The notes under the pieces: model-generated | What the model saw: only the letters and a program-made list of their open reading frames with translations | Databases searched by the model: none | What the model was told of the DNA's origin: nothing | Shown here: piece by piece, positions 8,275 through 16,416 of the stretch | Layout: every line of letters starts with the position of its first letter | How positions within the stretch are numbered: position 1 is the stretch's first letter | Made by a program: the position numbers and the translations under genes | Assembly: GCA_902491515.1 (NCBI GenBank) | Contig: CABUIC010000020.1 | Coordinates: forward strand, 1-47,516 | Direction of reading: 5' to 3' | From: an uncultured Porphyromonadaceae bacterium | GTDB taxonomy: Bacteria; Bacteroidota; Bacteroidia; Bacteroidales; Muribaculaceae | DNA length: 47,516 nucleotides

Positions 8275-9102
8275 TTACTTCTTTCTTCTTTCAATGATAT
8301 ACTTCGAAGAGTGCTTCTTGGGCGCACGAGTCTTGAGGCCCTTGCTGTAGAGACCCTTGCGCGAGCGGGGATGTCCGCCCGAAGCGCGGCCTTCGCCACC
8401 GCCCATGGGGTGGTCGACAGGGTTCATTACTACGCCGCGGTTGCGGGGACGGCGGCCGAGCCAGCGGCTGCGTCCGGCTTTGCCGGAGCGTTCAAGGGAG
8501 TGCTCGCTGTTGCCGACTACACCGATCGTGGCCTTGCAGGAGGCAAGGACCTTGCGGGTTTCGCCGGAAGGAAGCTTGATGATTGCGTAATCGCCCTCGC
8601 GGGAGATGAGCTGAGCGAAAGTGCCGGCGGAGCGTGCCATGAAGGCACCCTGGCCGGGGCGGAGTTCAATGTTGTGGATAACGGTACCTACCGGAATCTT
8701 GCTCAGGGGAAGAGCGTTGCCGATTTCAGGAGCTGCGTCGGGGCCGGAAAGCACCGTGGTGCCTACCTCAAGGCCGTTGGGGGCGATGATGTAGGTCTTG
8801 ACGCCGTCCACGTAGTACAGAAGGGCGATACGCGCCGAACGGTTCGGATCGTATTCGATGCTCTTCACGACTGCGGGGATGCCGTCGCGGTTTCTCTTAA
8901 AGTCTATGATGCGGTATGCGCGCTTGTGGCCACCACCAAGGTATCGAGTGGTGAGGTGTCCTTCGGCGTTGCGGCCGCCGGAGGCCTTTTTGCCGACTGT
9001 AAGAGATTTTTCCGGTGTAGTAGCAGTGATGGTACCTTTGAAAACACCGATAACTTTGTGTCGCTGCCCGGGGGTGGTGGGCTTGAATTTTCTTACTGCC
9101 AT
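8275..9102 (-). CDS. rplB: 50S ribosomal protein L2
   Basis: L2 is needed for subunit joining and peptidyl transfer. The 275-residue product has the conserved KRAYRIIDFKRNRDGIPA region, an RNA-binding core, and the C-terminal NPVDHPMGGGEGRASGGHP loop whose histidine is close to the peptidyl-transferase centre. Length is normal. It follows rplW by 5 bp. Confidence 0.98.
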   Translation of the reverse strand: MAVRKFKPTTPGQRHKVIGVFKGTITATTPEKSLTVGKKASGGRNAEGHLTTRYLGGGHKRAYRIIDFKRNRDGIPAVVKSIEYDPNRSARIALLYYVDGVKTYIIAPNGLEVGTTVLSGPDAAPEIGNALPLSKIPVGTVIHNIELRPGQGAFMARSAGTFAQLISREGDYAIIKLPSGETRKVLASCKATIGVVGNSEHSLERSGKAGRSRWLGRRPRNRGVVMNPVDHPMGGGEGRASGGHPRSRKGLYSKGLKTRAPKKHSSKYIIERRKK

Positions 9103-9107
9103 TTTAT

Positions 9108-9398
9108 TTAGATGTTGCTAAAAAAGTCGATGGTTTCGCCTTCGCCAACGGTCACGTAAGCCTTCTTCCATTCGGCTGTCTTGCCGCGGAGAAGTCCGCT
9201 CTTGGTCCAGCGGCTCTTGTTCTTGCCGCGGACAACCGCTGTGTTGACCTTTGCGACTTTAACGCCGTAGAGCTGTTCTACGAGCGCCTTGATCTGATAT
9301 TTGTTGGCCTCGGGGGAAACACGGAAAGTGAAGCAGTTGCGCTTGTCCGAGCGCTTGGTCGCACCTTCGGTGATGACGGGTTTGATGGTGATGTCCAT
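9108..9398 (-). CDS. rplW: 50S ribosomal protein L23
   Basis: L23 sits at the tunnel exit and docks trigger factor and SRP. The 96-residue product begins MDITIKPVITEGATKRSDK and has FRVSPEANKYQIKALVEQLY and GVKVAKVNTAVVRGK, the family core. It lies between rplD (19 bp) and rplB (5 bp). Confidence 0.97.
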   Translation of the reverse strand: MDITIKPVITEGATKRSDKRNCFTFRVSPEANKYQIKALVEQLYGVKVAKVNTAVVRGKNKSRWTKSGLLRGKTAEWKKAYVTVGEGETIDFFSNI

Positions 9399-9417
9399 TG
9401 TTTGTTCCTCCCTGGGT

Positions 9418-10035
9418 TTAGATGTTGTTAATCACAGCAAGGCCGCTCTCCGTCAGGACGAGGGCGTTGTTGTTCATTACTACATACGTATTGATGGCCG
9501 ATGCTGTCGTGAGACGGGCGTCGGGCACATTTCGCATCGACAAATATACGTCATTATTCTGGTTCCCCAAAACCACAAGAACCTTTTTGCCGTCAATTTT
9601 AAGATTTTTAGCAAAATTTACATATTCTTTAGTCTTGGGGCCGAAGGTCAGGTCTTCTACGACGATGATTTCGCCGGCCTGGGCCTTCAGCGAGAGGGCG
9701 CTCTTGCGTGCGAGGTCCTTGAGCTTGCGGTTGAGCTTGAAGCGATAGTCGCGGGGACGAGGACCGAAAACTCGGCCGCCGCCTACGAGTACCGGAGAGT
9801 TGATGTCGCCGATACGGCTGCCGCCGCCGCCCTTCTGCTTGTGGAGCTTGCGGGTCGAACCGCTCACTTCTGAACGTTCCTTCGACTTGTGGGTGCCCTG
9901 ACGGTGGTTGGCGAGGTACTGCTTAACGTCGAGGTAGATGGCGTGCTCGTTGGGAACGATTGCAAATACCTCGTCGTTGAGGGTGGCTTTGCGGCCCGTT
10001 TCCTGGCCCTGCTGGTTGTATACTGCGAGTTCCAT
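9418..10035 (-). CDS. rplD: 50S ribosomal protein L4
   Basis: L4 reaches into the peptide tunnel; in some bacteria it also represses the S10 operon. The chosen ATG at 10035 gives 205 residues beginning MELAVYNQQGQETGRK; an ATG twelve bases upstream would only add residues overlapping rplC. The internal HKQKGGGGSRIGDINSPVLV region and GGGRVFGPRPRDYRFKLNRK match the Bacteroidota form. The start is 1 bp from the rplC stop, so the two are very likely translationally coupled. Confidence 0.97.
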   Translation of the reverse strand: MELAVYNQQGQETGRKATLNDEVFAIVPNEHAIYLDVKQYLANHRQGTHKSKERSEVSGSTRKLHKQKGGGGSRIGDINSPVLVGGGRVFGPRPRDYRFKLNRKLKDLARKSALSLKAQAGEIIVVEDLTFGPKTKEYVNFAKNLKIDGKKVLVVLGNQNNDVYLSMRNVPDARLTTASAINTYVVMNNNALVLTESGLAVINNI

Positions 10036-10036
10036 A

Positions 10037-10654
10037 TTACTTCTCAATTAATACGATTGAACCTTTGCTGCCGGGAATCGAGCCCTTGATCATCAGAAGG
10101 TTGTGTTCGGGGATTATTTTTACGATCTGGAGGTTCTGGACTGTCACGCGCTCATTGCCCATCTGGCCGGCCATGCGCATGCCCTTGAACACCTTGGCGG
10201 GATAGGAGCAGGCGCCTACCGAACCGGGGGCGCGGAGACGGTTGTGCTGGCCGTGAGTGCTCTGGCCTACGCCGCCGAAGCCGTGGCGTTTTACAACGCC
10301 CTGGAAGCCTTTACCCTTCGAGGTGCCGATCACGTCCACGAACTCTGCCCCGTCGAAGAAGTCGACGGCGATGGTGTCGCCGGGCGTGTATTCGCCTTCA
10401 AATCCTTTGAACTCGGCCAAGTGGCGCTTGGGCGATACTCCGGCCTTCTTGAAGTGGCCGATTTCGGGCTGGGTCAGGTGCTTTTCCTTCTCCTCTTCGA
10501 AACCGAGCTGGAGGGCGGCGTAGCCGTCCTTCTCAACAGTCTTGACCTGGGTAACGACGCAAGGACCTACTTCGATAACAGTGCACGGTACGTTCTTACC
10601 GTCGGCACTGAAAACGGATGTCATTCCGATTTTCTTTCCAATTAATCCTGGCAT
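10037..10654 (-). CDS. rplC: 50S ribosomal protein L3
   Basis: L3 is an early assembly protein near the peptidyl-transferase centre. The 205-residue product begins MPGLIGKKIGMTSVFSADGK and has the GKGFQGVVKRHGFGG segment followed by GQSTHGQHNRLRAPGSVGAC, which holds the glutamine methylated in other bacteria. It is separated from rpsJ by 92 bp that contain a strong hairpin. Confidence 0.98.
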   Translation of the reverse strand: MPGLIGKKIGMTSVFSADGKNVPCTVIEVGPCVVTQVKTVEKDGYAALQLGFEEEKEKHLTQPEIGHFKKAGVSPKRHLAEFKGFEGEYTPGDTIAVDFFDGAEFVDVIGTSKGKGFQGVVKRHGFGGVGQSTHGQHNRLRAPGSVGACSYPAKVFKGMRMAGQMGNERVTVQNLQIVKIIPEHNLLMIKGSIPGSKGSIVLIEK

Positions 10655-10687
10655 TTCTTTGTTGTTTTAGTCGTTGTTTATTTCTGG

Positions 10688-10724
10688 GGGCATCCGGGGA
10701 GCACTTTCGGCATCCCGGATGCCC
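10688..10724 (-). promoter_or_regulatory. Strong hairpin in the rpsJ-rplC junction
   Basis: An 11-bp perfect inverted repeat (GGGCATCCGGG at 10688-10698 and CCCGGATGCCC at 10714-10724) lies between rpsJ and rplC, within the transcript. No T-tract follows on the minus strand, so it is not a simple terminator. The left arm on the RNA can instead pair with the loop (GGCAT with ATGCC), giving a competing smaller hairpin. A role in controlling the distal S10 genes is possible but unproven. Confidence 0.5.
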
Positions 10725-10746
10725 TGTCTTTATCTTGTTACGGTAA

Positions 10747-11052
10747 TCAGCACTTGATTTCCACTTCTACGCCGCTGGGAAGCTCGAGCTTCATGAGGGC
10801 GTCCACAATCTTGGGAGTGGCGTTGTAGATGTCGATGAGGCGCTTGTAGCTCGAGAGCTCGAACTGCTCGCGGCTCTTCTTGTTCACGAAGGTGGAGCGG
10901 TTGACGGTGAAGATGCGCTTGTGCGTGGGCAGGGGGATGGGACCGCTGATCACTGCGCCGATGGACTTCACGGTCTTTACGATCTTCTCGGCACTCTTGT
11001 CGACGAGGCTGTGGTCGTAAGATTTGAGTTTGATGCGAATGATGGGATTCAT
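10747..11052 (-). CDS. rpsJ: 30S ribosomal protein S10
   Basis: S10 is a small-subunit head protein and also the transcription antitermination factor NusE. The ATG at 11052 gives 101 residues starting MNPIIRIKLKSYDHSLVDKS, the expected beginning; in-frame upstream sequence would extend into the fusA junction and is not needed. The segment GPIPLPTHKRIFTVNRS and the end LELPSGVEVEIKC are diagnostic. It is 23 bp after fusA. Confidence 0.97.
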   Translation of the reverse strand: MNPIIRIKLKSYDHSLVDKSAEKIVKTVKSIGAVISGPIPLPTHKRIFTVNRSTFVNKKSREQFELSSYKRLIDIYNATPKIVDALMKLELPSGVEVEIKC

Positions 11053-11075
11053 ATTGCGTTGTGGAGTTTTTTGTT

Positions 11076-13202
11076 TTACTTGAGAAGATCGGCGCGGCCG
11101 TCGCATTCGGCGAGTACTGCCTTGGCAATCGACGAGGATACCTCGCTGTAGTGCGAGAAGCTCATTGTCGAGGTTGCGCGGCCGGAAGTGATGGTGCGGA
11201 GGGCCGTCACATAGCCGAACATTTCGGCAAGAGGAGCCTTGGCCTTGACCACACGGGCGCCGGAGCGGCTGGTTTCCATGCCTTCAACCTGTCCGCGGCG
11301 CTTGTTGAGGTCGGAGATTACGTCACCCATCGATTCCTCGGGGGTTACGACCTCGATTTTCATGATAGGCTCGAGGAGCACGGGACCGGCCTTCTCGCAG
11401 GCCTTCTTGAACGCCTGGATGGCGCAGAGCTCGAAGGAGAGCTGGTCGGAGTCCACGGGGTGGAAGGAACCGTCGATGACAGTCACCTTCAGGTGCTCTA
11501 CGGGGAAGCCGGCGAGAACGCCGTTCTTCATGGCCGTGGTGAAGCCCTTCTGGATGGCCGGGATGAATTCCTTGGGGATGTTACCGCCCTTCACCTCGTC
11601 GACGAACTGGAGGTTGCCCTCGAAGCCCTCGTCTACGGGCTCTACGCGGACGATGATGTCGGCGAACTTACCGCGGCCGCCGGTCTGCTTCTTGAACACT
11701 TCGCGAAGCTCCACGGGACGCGTGATGGCTTCCTTGTACGTAACCTGGGGACGGCCCTGGTTGCACTCCACCTTGAACTCGCGGCGGAGACGGTCGATGA
11801 TGATGTCGAGGTGAAGCTCGCCCATGCCCGAGATGACGGTCTGGCCGGTCTCCTCGTTGGTCTGTACGCGGAAGGTGGGGTCTTCCTCGGCGAGCTTCTG
11901 GAGTCCTACGCCGAGCTTGTCGAGGTCCTTCTGGGTCTTGGGCTCTACGGCGATACCAATCACGGGCTCGGGGAATTCCATGGCCTCGAGCACGATGGGA
12001 GCGTCCTCGGAGCAGAGGGTGTCGCCCGTGCGGATATCCTTGAAGCCTACGCCTGCGCCGATGTCGCCGCAGCCGATTTTCTCCATCGGGTTCTGCTTGT
12101 TGGAGTGCATCTGGAAGAGGCGCGAGATGCGCTCCTTCTTGCCGGAACGGGCGTTGAGCACATACGAACCGGCCTCGATGTCGCCGGAGTAAACGCGGAA
12201 GAAGCACAGACGGCCTACATAGGGGTCCGTCGCAATCTTGAACGCCAGGGCGCACATCTTCGAGTCGCTCGAGGGTTCGCGGGTCTCGATCTTGTCGGGG
12301 TCGCCCATGGTGTGGCCTTCAACGGCTCCCGCGTCGAGGGGCGAGGGAAGGTATGCGCAGACTGCGTCGAGCAGGCACTGCACGCCCTTGTTCTTGAACG
12401 ACGAGCCGCAGATCATCGGCACGAGTTCCATCTTCAGGGTAGCGGCGCGGAGTGCGCGCTTGATTTCGTCGATGGTGATGGTCGAGGGGTCGTCGAAGTA
12501 CTTGGCCATGAGGTCGTCGTCGTACTCGGCGATTTTCTCGAGCATCTGGTCGCGGTACTGCTCGGCCTCGTCGCGCAGAGCGGCGGGGATTTCTTCTACG
12601 GAGTAGTCGGCGCCCATGGTCTCGTCGTGCCAGAAGATAGCCTTCATCGTGATAAGGTCAACAACGCCCTTGAAGGTCTCTTCGGCGCCGATGGGTATCT
12701 GGATGGGGCAGGGATTTGCTCCGAGCACATCCTTGAGCTGGCGCACTACTTCGAAGAAGTTGGCGCCCGAGCGGTCCATCTTGTTGACGTAACCGATACG
12801 CGGAACGTTGTACTTGTCGGCCTGACGCCATACCGTCTCGGACTGGGGCTCTACGCCGCCGACGGCGCAGAATGTGGCCACAGCGCCGTCGAGGATACGG
12901 AGCGAGCGCTCCACCTCGACCGTGAAGTCAACGTGTCCCGGGGTGTCGATCAGATTGATTTTATACTTATCGTCAAGATACTTCCAGAAGGTCGTCGTGG
13001 CGGCGGAAGTGATTGTGATACCGCGCTCCTGTTCCTGTTCCATCCAGTCCATGGTGGCTGCGCCGTCGTGTACCTCGCCGATCTTGTGCGTAAGACCGGT
13101 GTAGAAGAGGATACGCTCGGACGTGGTGGTCTTGCCGGCATCGATGTGGGCCATGATGCCGATGTTGCGCGTATATTTAAGATGTTCGTCAGATTTTGCC
13201 AT
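11076..13202 (-). CDS. fusA: Elongation factor G
   Basis: EF-G drives tRNA-mRNA translocation using GTP. The 708-residue product has the P-loop AHIDAGKT at residues 18-25, switch II DTPGHVDF, the G4 motif NKMDRSGANF and domain IV signature VTYKEAITRPVE, so all five domains are present. Length is typical of the main bacterial EF-G. It sits between rpsG (42 bp) and rpsJ (23 bp) in the str operon, supporting the housekeeping copy rather than a FusB/EF-G2 paralogue. Confidence 0.97.
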   Translation of the reverse strand: MAKSDEHLKYTRNIGIMAHIDAGKTTTSERILFYTGLTHKIGEVHDGAATMDWMEQEQERGITITSAATTTFWKYLDDKYKINLIDTPGHVDFTVEVERSLRILDGAVATFCAVGGVEPQSETVWRQADKYNVPRIGYVNKMDRSGANFFEVVRQLKDVLGANPCPIQIPIGAEETFKGVVDLITMKAIFWHDETMGADYSVEEIPAALRDEAEQYRDQMLEKIAEYDDDLMAKYFDDPSTITIDEIKRALRAATLKMELVPMICGSSFKNKGVQCLLDAVCAYLPSPLDAGAVEGHTMGDPDKIETREPSSDSKMCALAFKIATDPYVGRLCFFRVYSGDIEAGSYVLNARSGKKERISRLFQMHSNKQNPMEKIGCGDIGAGVGFKDIRTGDTLCSEDAPIVLEAMEFPEPVIGIAVEPKTQKDLDKLGVGLQKLAEEDPTFRVQTNEETGQTVISGMGELHLDIIIDRLRREFKVECNQGRPQVTYKEAITRPVELREVFKKQTGGRGKFADIIVRVEPVDEGFEGNLQFVDEVKGGNIPKEFIPAIQKGFTTAMKNGVLAGFPVEHLKVTVIDGSFHPVDSDQLSFELCAIQAFKKACEKAGPVLLEPIMKIEVVTPEESMGDVISDLNKRRGQVEGMETSRSGARVVKAKAPLAEMFGYVTALRTITSGRATSTMSFSHYSEVSSSIAKAVLAECDGRADLLK

Positions 13203-13244
13203 TTGTGGTAGTCGGTAGGGTTGTTGTTCCTGAAAAATCTTGTT

Positions 13245-13721
13245 TTAGAAACGGAAGTGGGCGAAGGCACGGTTGGCCTCGGCCATCTTGTGCATGTCTT
13301 CCTTGCGCTTGTAGGCGCCGCCCTGATTGTTGAAGGCGTCTACGATTTCGGCAGCCAGCTTGTCAGCCATGGTCTTGCCGCCGCGCTTGCGGGCGTATGC
13401 GATCAGATTTTTCATGGATATCGACTCCTTGCGGTCCGCACGGATTTCCGTCGGAACCTGGAAGGTAGCGCCACCTACACGGCGGCTCTTTACTTCTACG
13501 GTAGGCGTCACATTCTCAAGTGCCTTCTTCCAAATCTCAAGCGCGGCGAGCTCTTCGTTCGGCATTTTGCCCTTCACGATATCGAGCGCGTCGTAGAAGA
13601 TTGCGAATGCGGTGTTTTTCTTACCGTCGTACATGAGGTGATTGACAAATTTGGTCACTCTCACGTCGTCGAAGACGGGATCCGGGAGGATCACACGCTT
13701 CTTAGGCTTGGCCTTTCTCAT
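13245..13721 (-). CDS. rpsG: 30S ribosomal protein S7
   Basis: S7 starts assembly of the small-subunit head. The 158-residue product begins MRKAKPKKRVILPDPVFDDV and contains FVNHLMYDGKKNTAFAIFYD and the conserved KRKEDMHKMAEANRAFAHF end. Length is typical. A 210-bp spacer separates it from rpsL on the transcript; that spacer contains a small CCTC/GAGG hairpin just after rpsL and an AT-rich inverted repeat, but no consensus promoter that I can see. Confidence 0.97.
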   Translation of the reverse strand: MRKAKPKKRVILPDPVFDDVRVTKFVNHLMYDGKKNTAFAIFYDALDIVKGKMPNEELAALEIWKKALENVTPTVEVKSRRVGGATFQVPTEIRADRKESISMKNLIAYARKRGGKTMADKLAAEIVDAFNNQGGAYKRKEDMHKMAEANRAFAHFRF

Positions 13722-13931
13722 TTTCTTTTGTCGGGATGTGTTTCAGATTGCTTGGTTGCCTGTTTCTTTCGTCTTCAGCGCGGGCCGCTGCCTCTGCGCT
13801 TACTCAACCGGGTCTGTTAGCTGCAAGAAATCAAAAACGAGTTTTAATTTGTTGGTTGTTAAAATCTCGCGGTGCGTTCAGTGATGGTCTTCACCTGACA
13901 GCCGCCTCTTTCCGAGGAGGAAACTTTCAGA

Positions 13932-14321
13932 TTACTTCTTGGCTGCACCGGCCTTCGGACGCTTCGCTCCGTATTTCGAGCGACGCTGTGTGCGGTCCTT
14001 TACACCTGCGGTGTCGAGCGTGCCGCGCACGATGTGGTAACGCACACCGGGAAGGTCCTTAACACGACCGCCGCGTACGAGCACGATCGAGTGCTCCTGA
14101 AGGTTGTGGCCCTCGCCGGGGATGTAGGAGTTGACCTCCTTGCCGTTGGTGAGACGCACACGCGCAACCTTGCGCATTGCCGAGTTAGGCTTTTTAGGGG
14201 TGGTGGTGTACACACGCACGCAGACGCCGCGACGCTGAGGGCACGAGTCCAGTGCGGGCGACTTGGACTTGTCCTCGAGGGCCACGCGTCCTTTTCTTAC
14301 TAATTGCTGAATAGTAGGCAT
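13932..14321 (-). CDS. rpsL: 30S ribosomal protein S12
   Basis: S12 controls decoding accuracy. The 129-residue product begins MPTIQQLVRKGRVALEDKSK and has the TTPKKPNSAMRKVARVRL and GGRVKDLPGVRYHIVRG loops. The lysines in PKKPNSA and GRVKDLPG, where streptomycin resistance mutations arise in other bacteria, have the wild-type residue. It is the first gene of the 25-gene cluster, downstream of a consensus promoter with a leader of about 140 nt. Confidence 0.98.
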   Translation of the reverse strand: MPTIQQLVRKGRVALEDKSKSPALDSCPQRRGVCVRVYTTTPKKPNSAMRKVARVRLTNGKEVNSYIPGEGHNLQEHSIVLVRGGRVKDLPGVRYHIVRGTLDTAGVKDRTQRRSKYGAKRPKAGAAKK

Positions 14322-14455
14322 CTTAGTTTTTTAGTTTGTGACTTGTGTTGATTAATATTTCGTTCTTGTTTATTCTCAATTGTTGCACCCGTCAAAATTC
14401 CGCCTATCGCATTATCTCTCAGGATTTTGCGACAGTCGAACTCTCGAGGGCCCAT
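14300..14455 (-). CDS. Possible 51-codon leader ORF overlapping rpsL
   Basis: In the rpsL leader an ATG at 14455 opens 51 stop-free codons (start MGPREFDCRKIL) that end at a TAG 22 bases inside rpsL, in another frame. The start lies only about 11 bases after the -7 element, so the RNA would have almost no 5' leader. Translation ending just past the rpsL start could couple to it. The composition is not clearly protein-like and the frame may be open by chance; no family is recognised. Confidence 0.25.
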   Translation of the reverse strand: MGPREFDCRKILRDNAIGGILTGATIENKQERNINQHKSQTKKLRCLLFSN

Positions 14456-14465
14456 TTTTCCACCG

Positions 14466-14497
14466 CAAAGTTAGTGAATTTATTTCTGAAATCCAAA
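14466..14497 (-). promoter_or_regulatory. Promoter of the str-S10-spc cluster
   Basis: On the minus strand TTTG (14494-14497), 20 bp, then TAACTTTG (14466-14473) match the Bacteroidota primary sigma consensus TTTG-N19-21-TAnnTTTG exactly. It would start transcription near 14460, about 140 nt before rpsL. Confidence 0.8.
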
Positions 14498-14508
14498 CAT
14501 TTAGGAAA

Positions 14509-15969
14509 TTATTTTTTTCCGGCCCCGCGCAGGTAGTCTTCGAGGCCCGCCACGATTTTCTCCGCCACCTTTCTCCGGAACTCCGGGTCCGCAAGCAGCT
14601 CCTCCTCCCGGAGAGAACTCATGAACATCCCCTCCACCAGCACCTCCGGAAATTCCGTCGGACCGTTCAGCGAGAAGTTGAAGTTCTGCACAATTCCGAA
14701 CAGCGGAAGCCCCGTCTCGAGGAGCCGTCCCGTCACGGCCTGTGCAAGCGGCCGGCAGAACAGATGCTTGTACAGCACCGCCGTCCCCGGCGAGGCGAGC
14801 GCCCCGCCCCCGGAATTGTTGTGCACGCTCACGGCCAGGTCGACCTTCGCCTCGCGCCAGATGCGCTTGCGCTCGCCCATCGAGGGCCCCGTGTCGCCCG
14901 TGCGCGTCATCACCACCTTCGCGCCCTTCGACTCGAGGATGCGCCGTATGTGCCTGATAATATCTAAGTTCACGTTCTTCTCTACCAGCCCCGAAGGCGA
15001 GACGGCTCCGGGATATTCCCCGCCGTGACCCGCGTCGAGACCTATGGTCAGGTCGCGCAGAGCAAGGGACTTAGGCCGATGACGCACGTCGATGGTCAGC
15101 GCCGTCCCGTCGCACTCATAGCCCACATGGAAGCCCCACTGATACTTGTCCTTTAGCCTTATTATCACGCGGTAGATGTCCGACGACACCTGCCTGAAGT
15201 CCACATAGTCCACGATTCCGAGCTCCGTCGTCCGCTGCGTTATCCAGTTGCTGTTGTCCGTGGCGCCGAAAATATCCACGGCGATGGTCGACGGCTCAAG
15301 GTCCGTGGTATACTGATATGCCAGACGCCTCGGGAGGCTCACCGTGATGCGGTCCGTGTCGCCCGCGTCGGCCACGCTCCAGCTCCCCGTGTTCACCGCG
15401 CCCGCAGGCTCCGGCGCCACGGCTTCGACCGTCAGTATCTTCGGTATATACCCCACGCGCCCCTCGCCGAGACGCACGCAGTAGAGCGAGCCCTTATCGC
15501 CTATGGCTTTCAGCACGATACCTTCGTCCACAAAGCCCATCTTCGACCCTCCGAGACGGTCGTCGCCGTTGCCGTACTGTAAATAAGCACCCGCGCGCGT
15601 GCGCACGTAGCGAGGCTCCGGAAAGCGCATCTCCAGCTCAGCCTTGTATGGCAGCGGCGTCTTCGGCACCGTGTCATAAAAAATCTTCAGTTCCCGCCGC
15701 GCCGATTCCGAGCCCAGCCGGGCCTCAACCGGAATAAGATTATCTCCCGGGCGCAGCGAAACCTCCGCGCCGAACGAGCCCGTGCGGTACACATGCACCG
15801 CCTCGCCGCCAATCGAAGCCTCGGCCCCGGGCGACGTCACGGCAACTATCGTATGCTTCGCCACCCGCGTAGTATCCGGAACGCGCGAATAAATTTTAAG
15901 TGCAAGCTCCTCCGCGCCGGCCCCGAAAGCCACCACCGAGAGCATCAGAGAAAAAAGAACGTGTTTCAT
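14509..15969 (-). CDS. N-acetylmuramoyl-L-alanine amidase
   Basis: This is a zinc amidase that cleaves peptidoglycan stem peptides, probably in the periplasm during cell division. The ATG at 15969 gives 486 residues with a signal peptide (MKHVLFSLMLSVVAFGAGA). A bacterial SH3-like region (about residues 125-180) and an AMIN-like beta domain (about 200-300) precede the Amidase_3 domain. In that domain are the zinc ligands of GLDAGHGG, the glutamate of SGLVEKNVNLD and the histidine of SVHNNS, plus the catalytic glutamate in EVLVEGMF. An in-frame ATG further upstream would add a tail without signal-peptide sense. A consensus promoter sits just upstream. Family placement is firm; the exact paralogue (AmiC-like) is not. 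Confidence 0.92.
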   Translation of the reverse strand: MKHVLFSLMLSVVAFGAGAEELALKIYSRVPDTTRVAKHTIVAVTSPGAEASIGGEAVHVYRTGSFGAEVSLRPGDNLIPVEARLGSESARRELKIFYDTVPKTPLPYKAELEMRFPEPRYVRTRAGAYLQYGNGDDRLGGSKMGFVDEGIVLKAIGDKGSLYCVRLGEGRVGYIPKILTVEAVAPEPAGAVNTGSWSVADAGDTDRITVSLPRRLAYQYTTDLEPSTIAVDIFGATDNSNWITQRTTELGIVDYVDFRQVSSDIYRVIIRLKDKYQWGFHVGYECDGTALTIDVRHRPKSLALRDLTIGLDAGHGGEYPGAVSPSGLVEKNVNLDIIRHIRRILESKGAKVVMTRTGDTGPSMGERKRIWREAKVDLAVSVHNNSGGGALASPGTAVLYKHLFCRPLAQAVTGRLLETGLPLFGIVQNFNFSLNGPTEFPEVLVEGMFMSSLREEELLADPEFRRKVAEKIVAGLEDYLRGAGKK

Positions 15970-15986
15970 GTCAGAAAAAACATCCA

Positions 15987-16017
15987 CAAATCTACAAAAT
16001 TCCCCCCACCCCACAAA
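15987..16017 (-). promoter_or_regulatory. Promoter of the amidase gene
   Basis: Minus-strand TTTG (16014-16017), 19 bp, TAGATTTG (15987-15994) match the Bacteroidota consensus. The predicted start is near 15981, leaving a 12-nt leader before the ATG at 15969. Confidence 0.72.
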
Positions 16018-16058
16018 AAAATTCTTTCACACCCCCTAACCACCCCATAATCAAAGAG

Positions 16059-16123
16059 TAGGAACGCGCCATGGCGCGTCCGCCCCGCCCATGCAAAAAG
16101 AATAGCTTTGGTCAGCCAAGCCC
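16059..16123 (+). repeat. Palindromic dispersed repeat, copy 1
   Basis: TAGGAACGCGCCATGGCGCG and the following CGTCCGCCCCGCCC form a palindrome plus GC tail; a second hairpin (GCTTTGG/CCAAGC type) follows at 16104-16121. The same two-part unit recurs at 16271-16333 in the same direction. It belongs to the family with core GGACGTGCCATGGCACGTCC found also at 24176, 27237 and 27349. Confidence 0.75.
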
Positions 16124-16130
16124 CTCCCGG

Positions 16131-16240
16131 CCATCCGAGCCATCCGAGCCATTCGAGCCATCCGAGAAGCCCGAGAGGTCCGAGCCGTCCGAGCATGGTC
16201 GGAAGGGTCAGATGGGTCAGAAAAGTACGAATGGTCCGAA
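16131..16240 (+). repeat. 9-bp tandem repeat, consensus nnnTCCGAG
   Basis: From 16131 the 9-mers CCATCCGAG, CCATCCGAG, CCATTCGAG, CCATCCGAG, AAGCCCGAG, AGGTCCGAG, CCGTCCGAG follow each other, then decay into GGGTCAG-type units up to about 16240. No gene covers it. The same repeat lies in frame inside polA at 22218-22293. Confidence 0.8.
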
Positions 16241-16270
16241 ATCCCCGCCCCTCGCCCCCTCAAACGCCGG

Positions 16271-16333
16271 TAGGGACGCGCCATGGCGCGTCCGCCCCGC
16301 CAATGAATAAAAGCTTTGCACCAGCAAAGCCCG
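16271..16333 (+). repeat. Palindromic dispersed repeat, copy 2
   Basis: TAGGGACGCGCCATGGCGCG with CGTCCGCCCCGCC (palindrome 16274-16293) is followed by a hairpin GCTTTG-CACCAG-CAAAGC at 16312-16330. It is the same unit as at 16059-16123, about 212 bp away. It lies just beyond the rpsA terminator. Confidence 0.75.
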
Positions 16334-16356
16334 TCCAACCCCGTCCCGGCCTCACG

Positions 16357-16392
16357 CAAAAAGCCCCGGCCTCTCTGCGGAGGTCGGGGCTT
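16357..16392 (-). terminator. Rho-independent terminator of rpsA
   Basis: On the minus strand AAGCCCCGACCTC (16380-16392) pairs with GAGGCCGGGGCTT (16361-16373), a 13-bp stem with one mismatch and a 6-nt loop, followed by TTTTT (16358-16362). It is 25 bp after the rpsA stop. Confidence 0.85.
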
Positions 16393-16416
16393 GAAATCTA
16401 TCTCAGAAAGAGATGC

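Noticed and set aside
11061..13211. 716-codon plus-strand frame antisense to fusA
   Set aside because: It mirrors the high-GC codon use of fusA on the other strand; no family motif.
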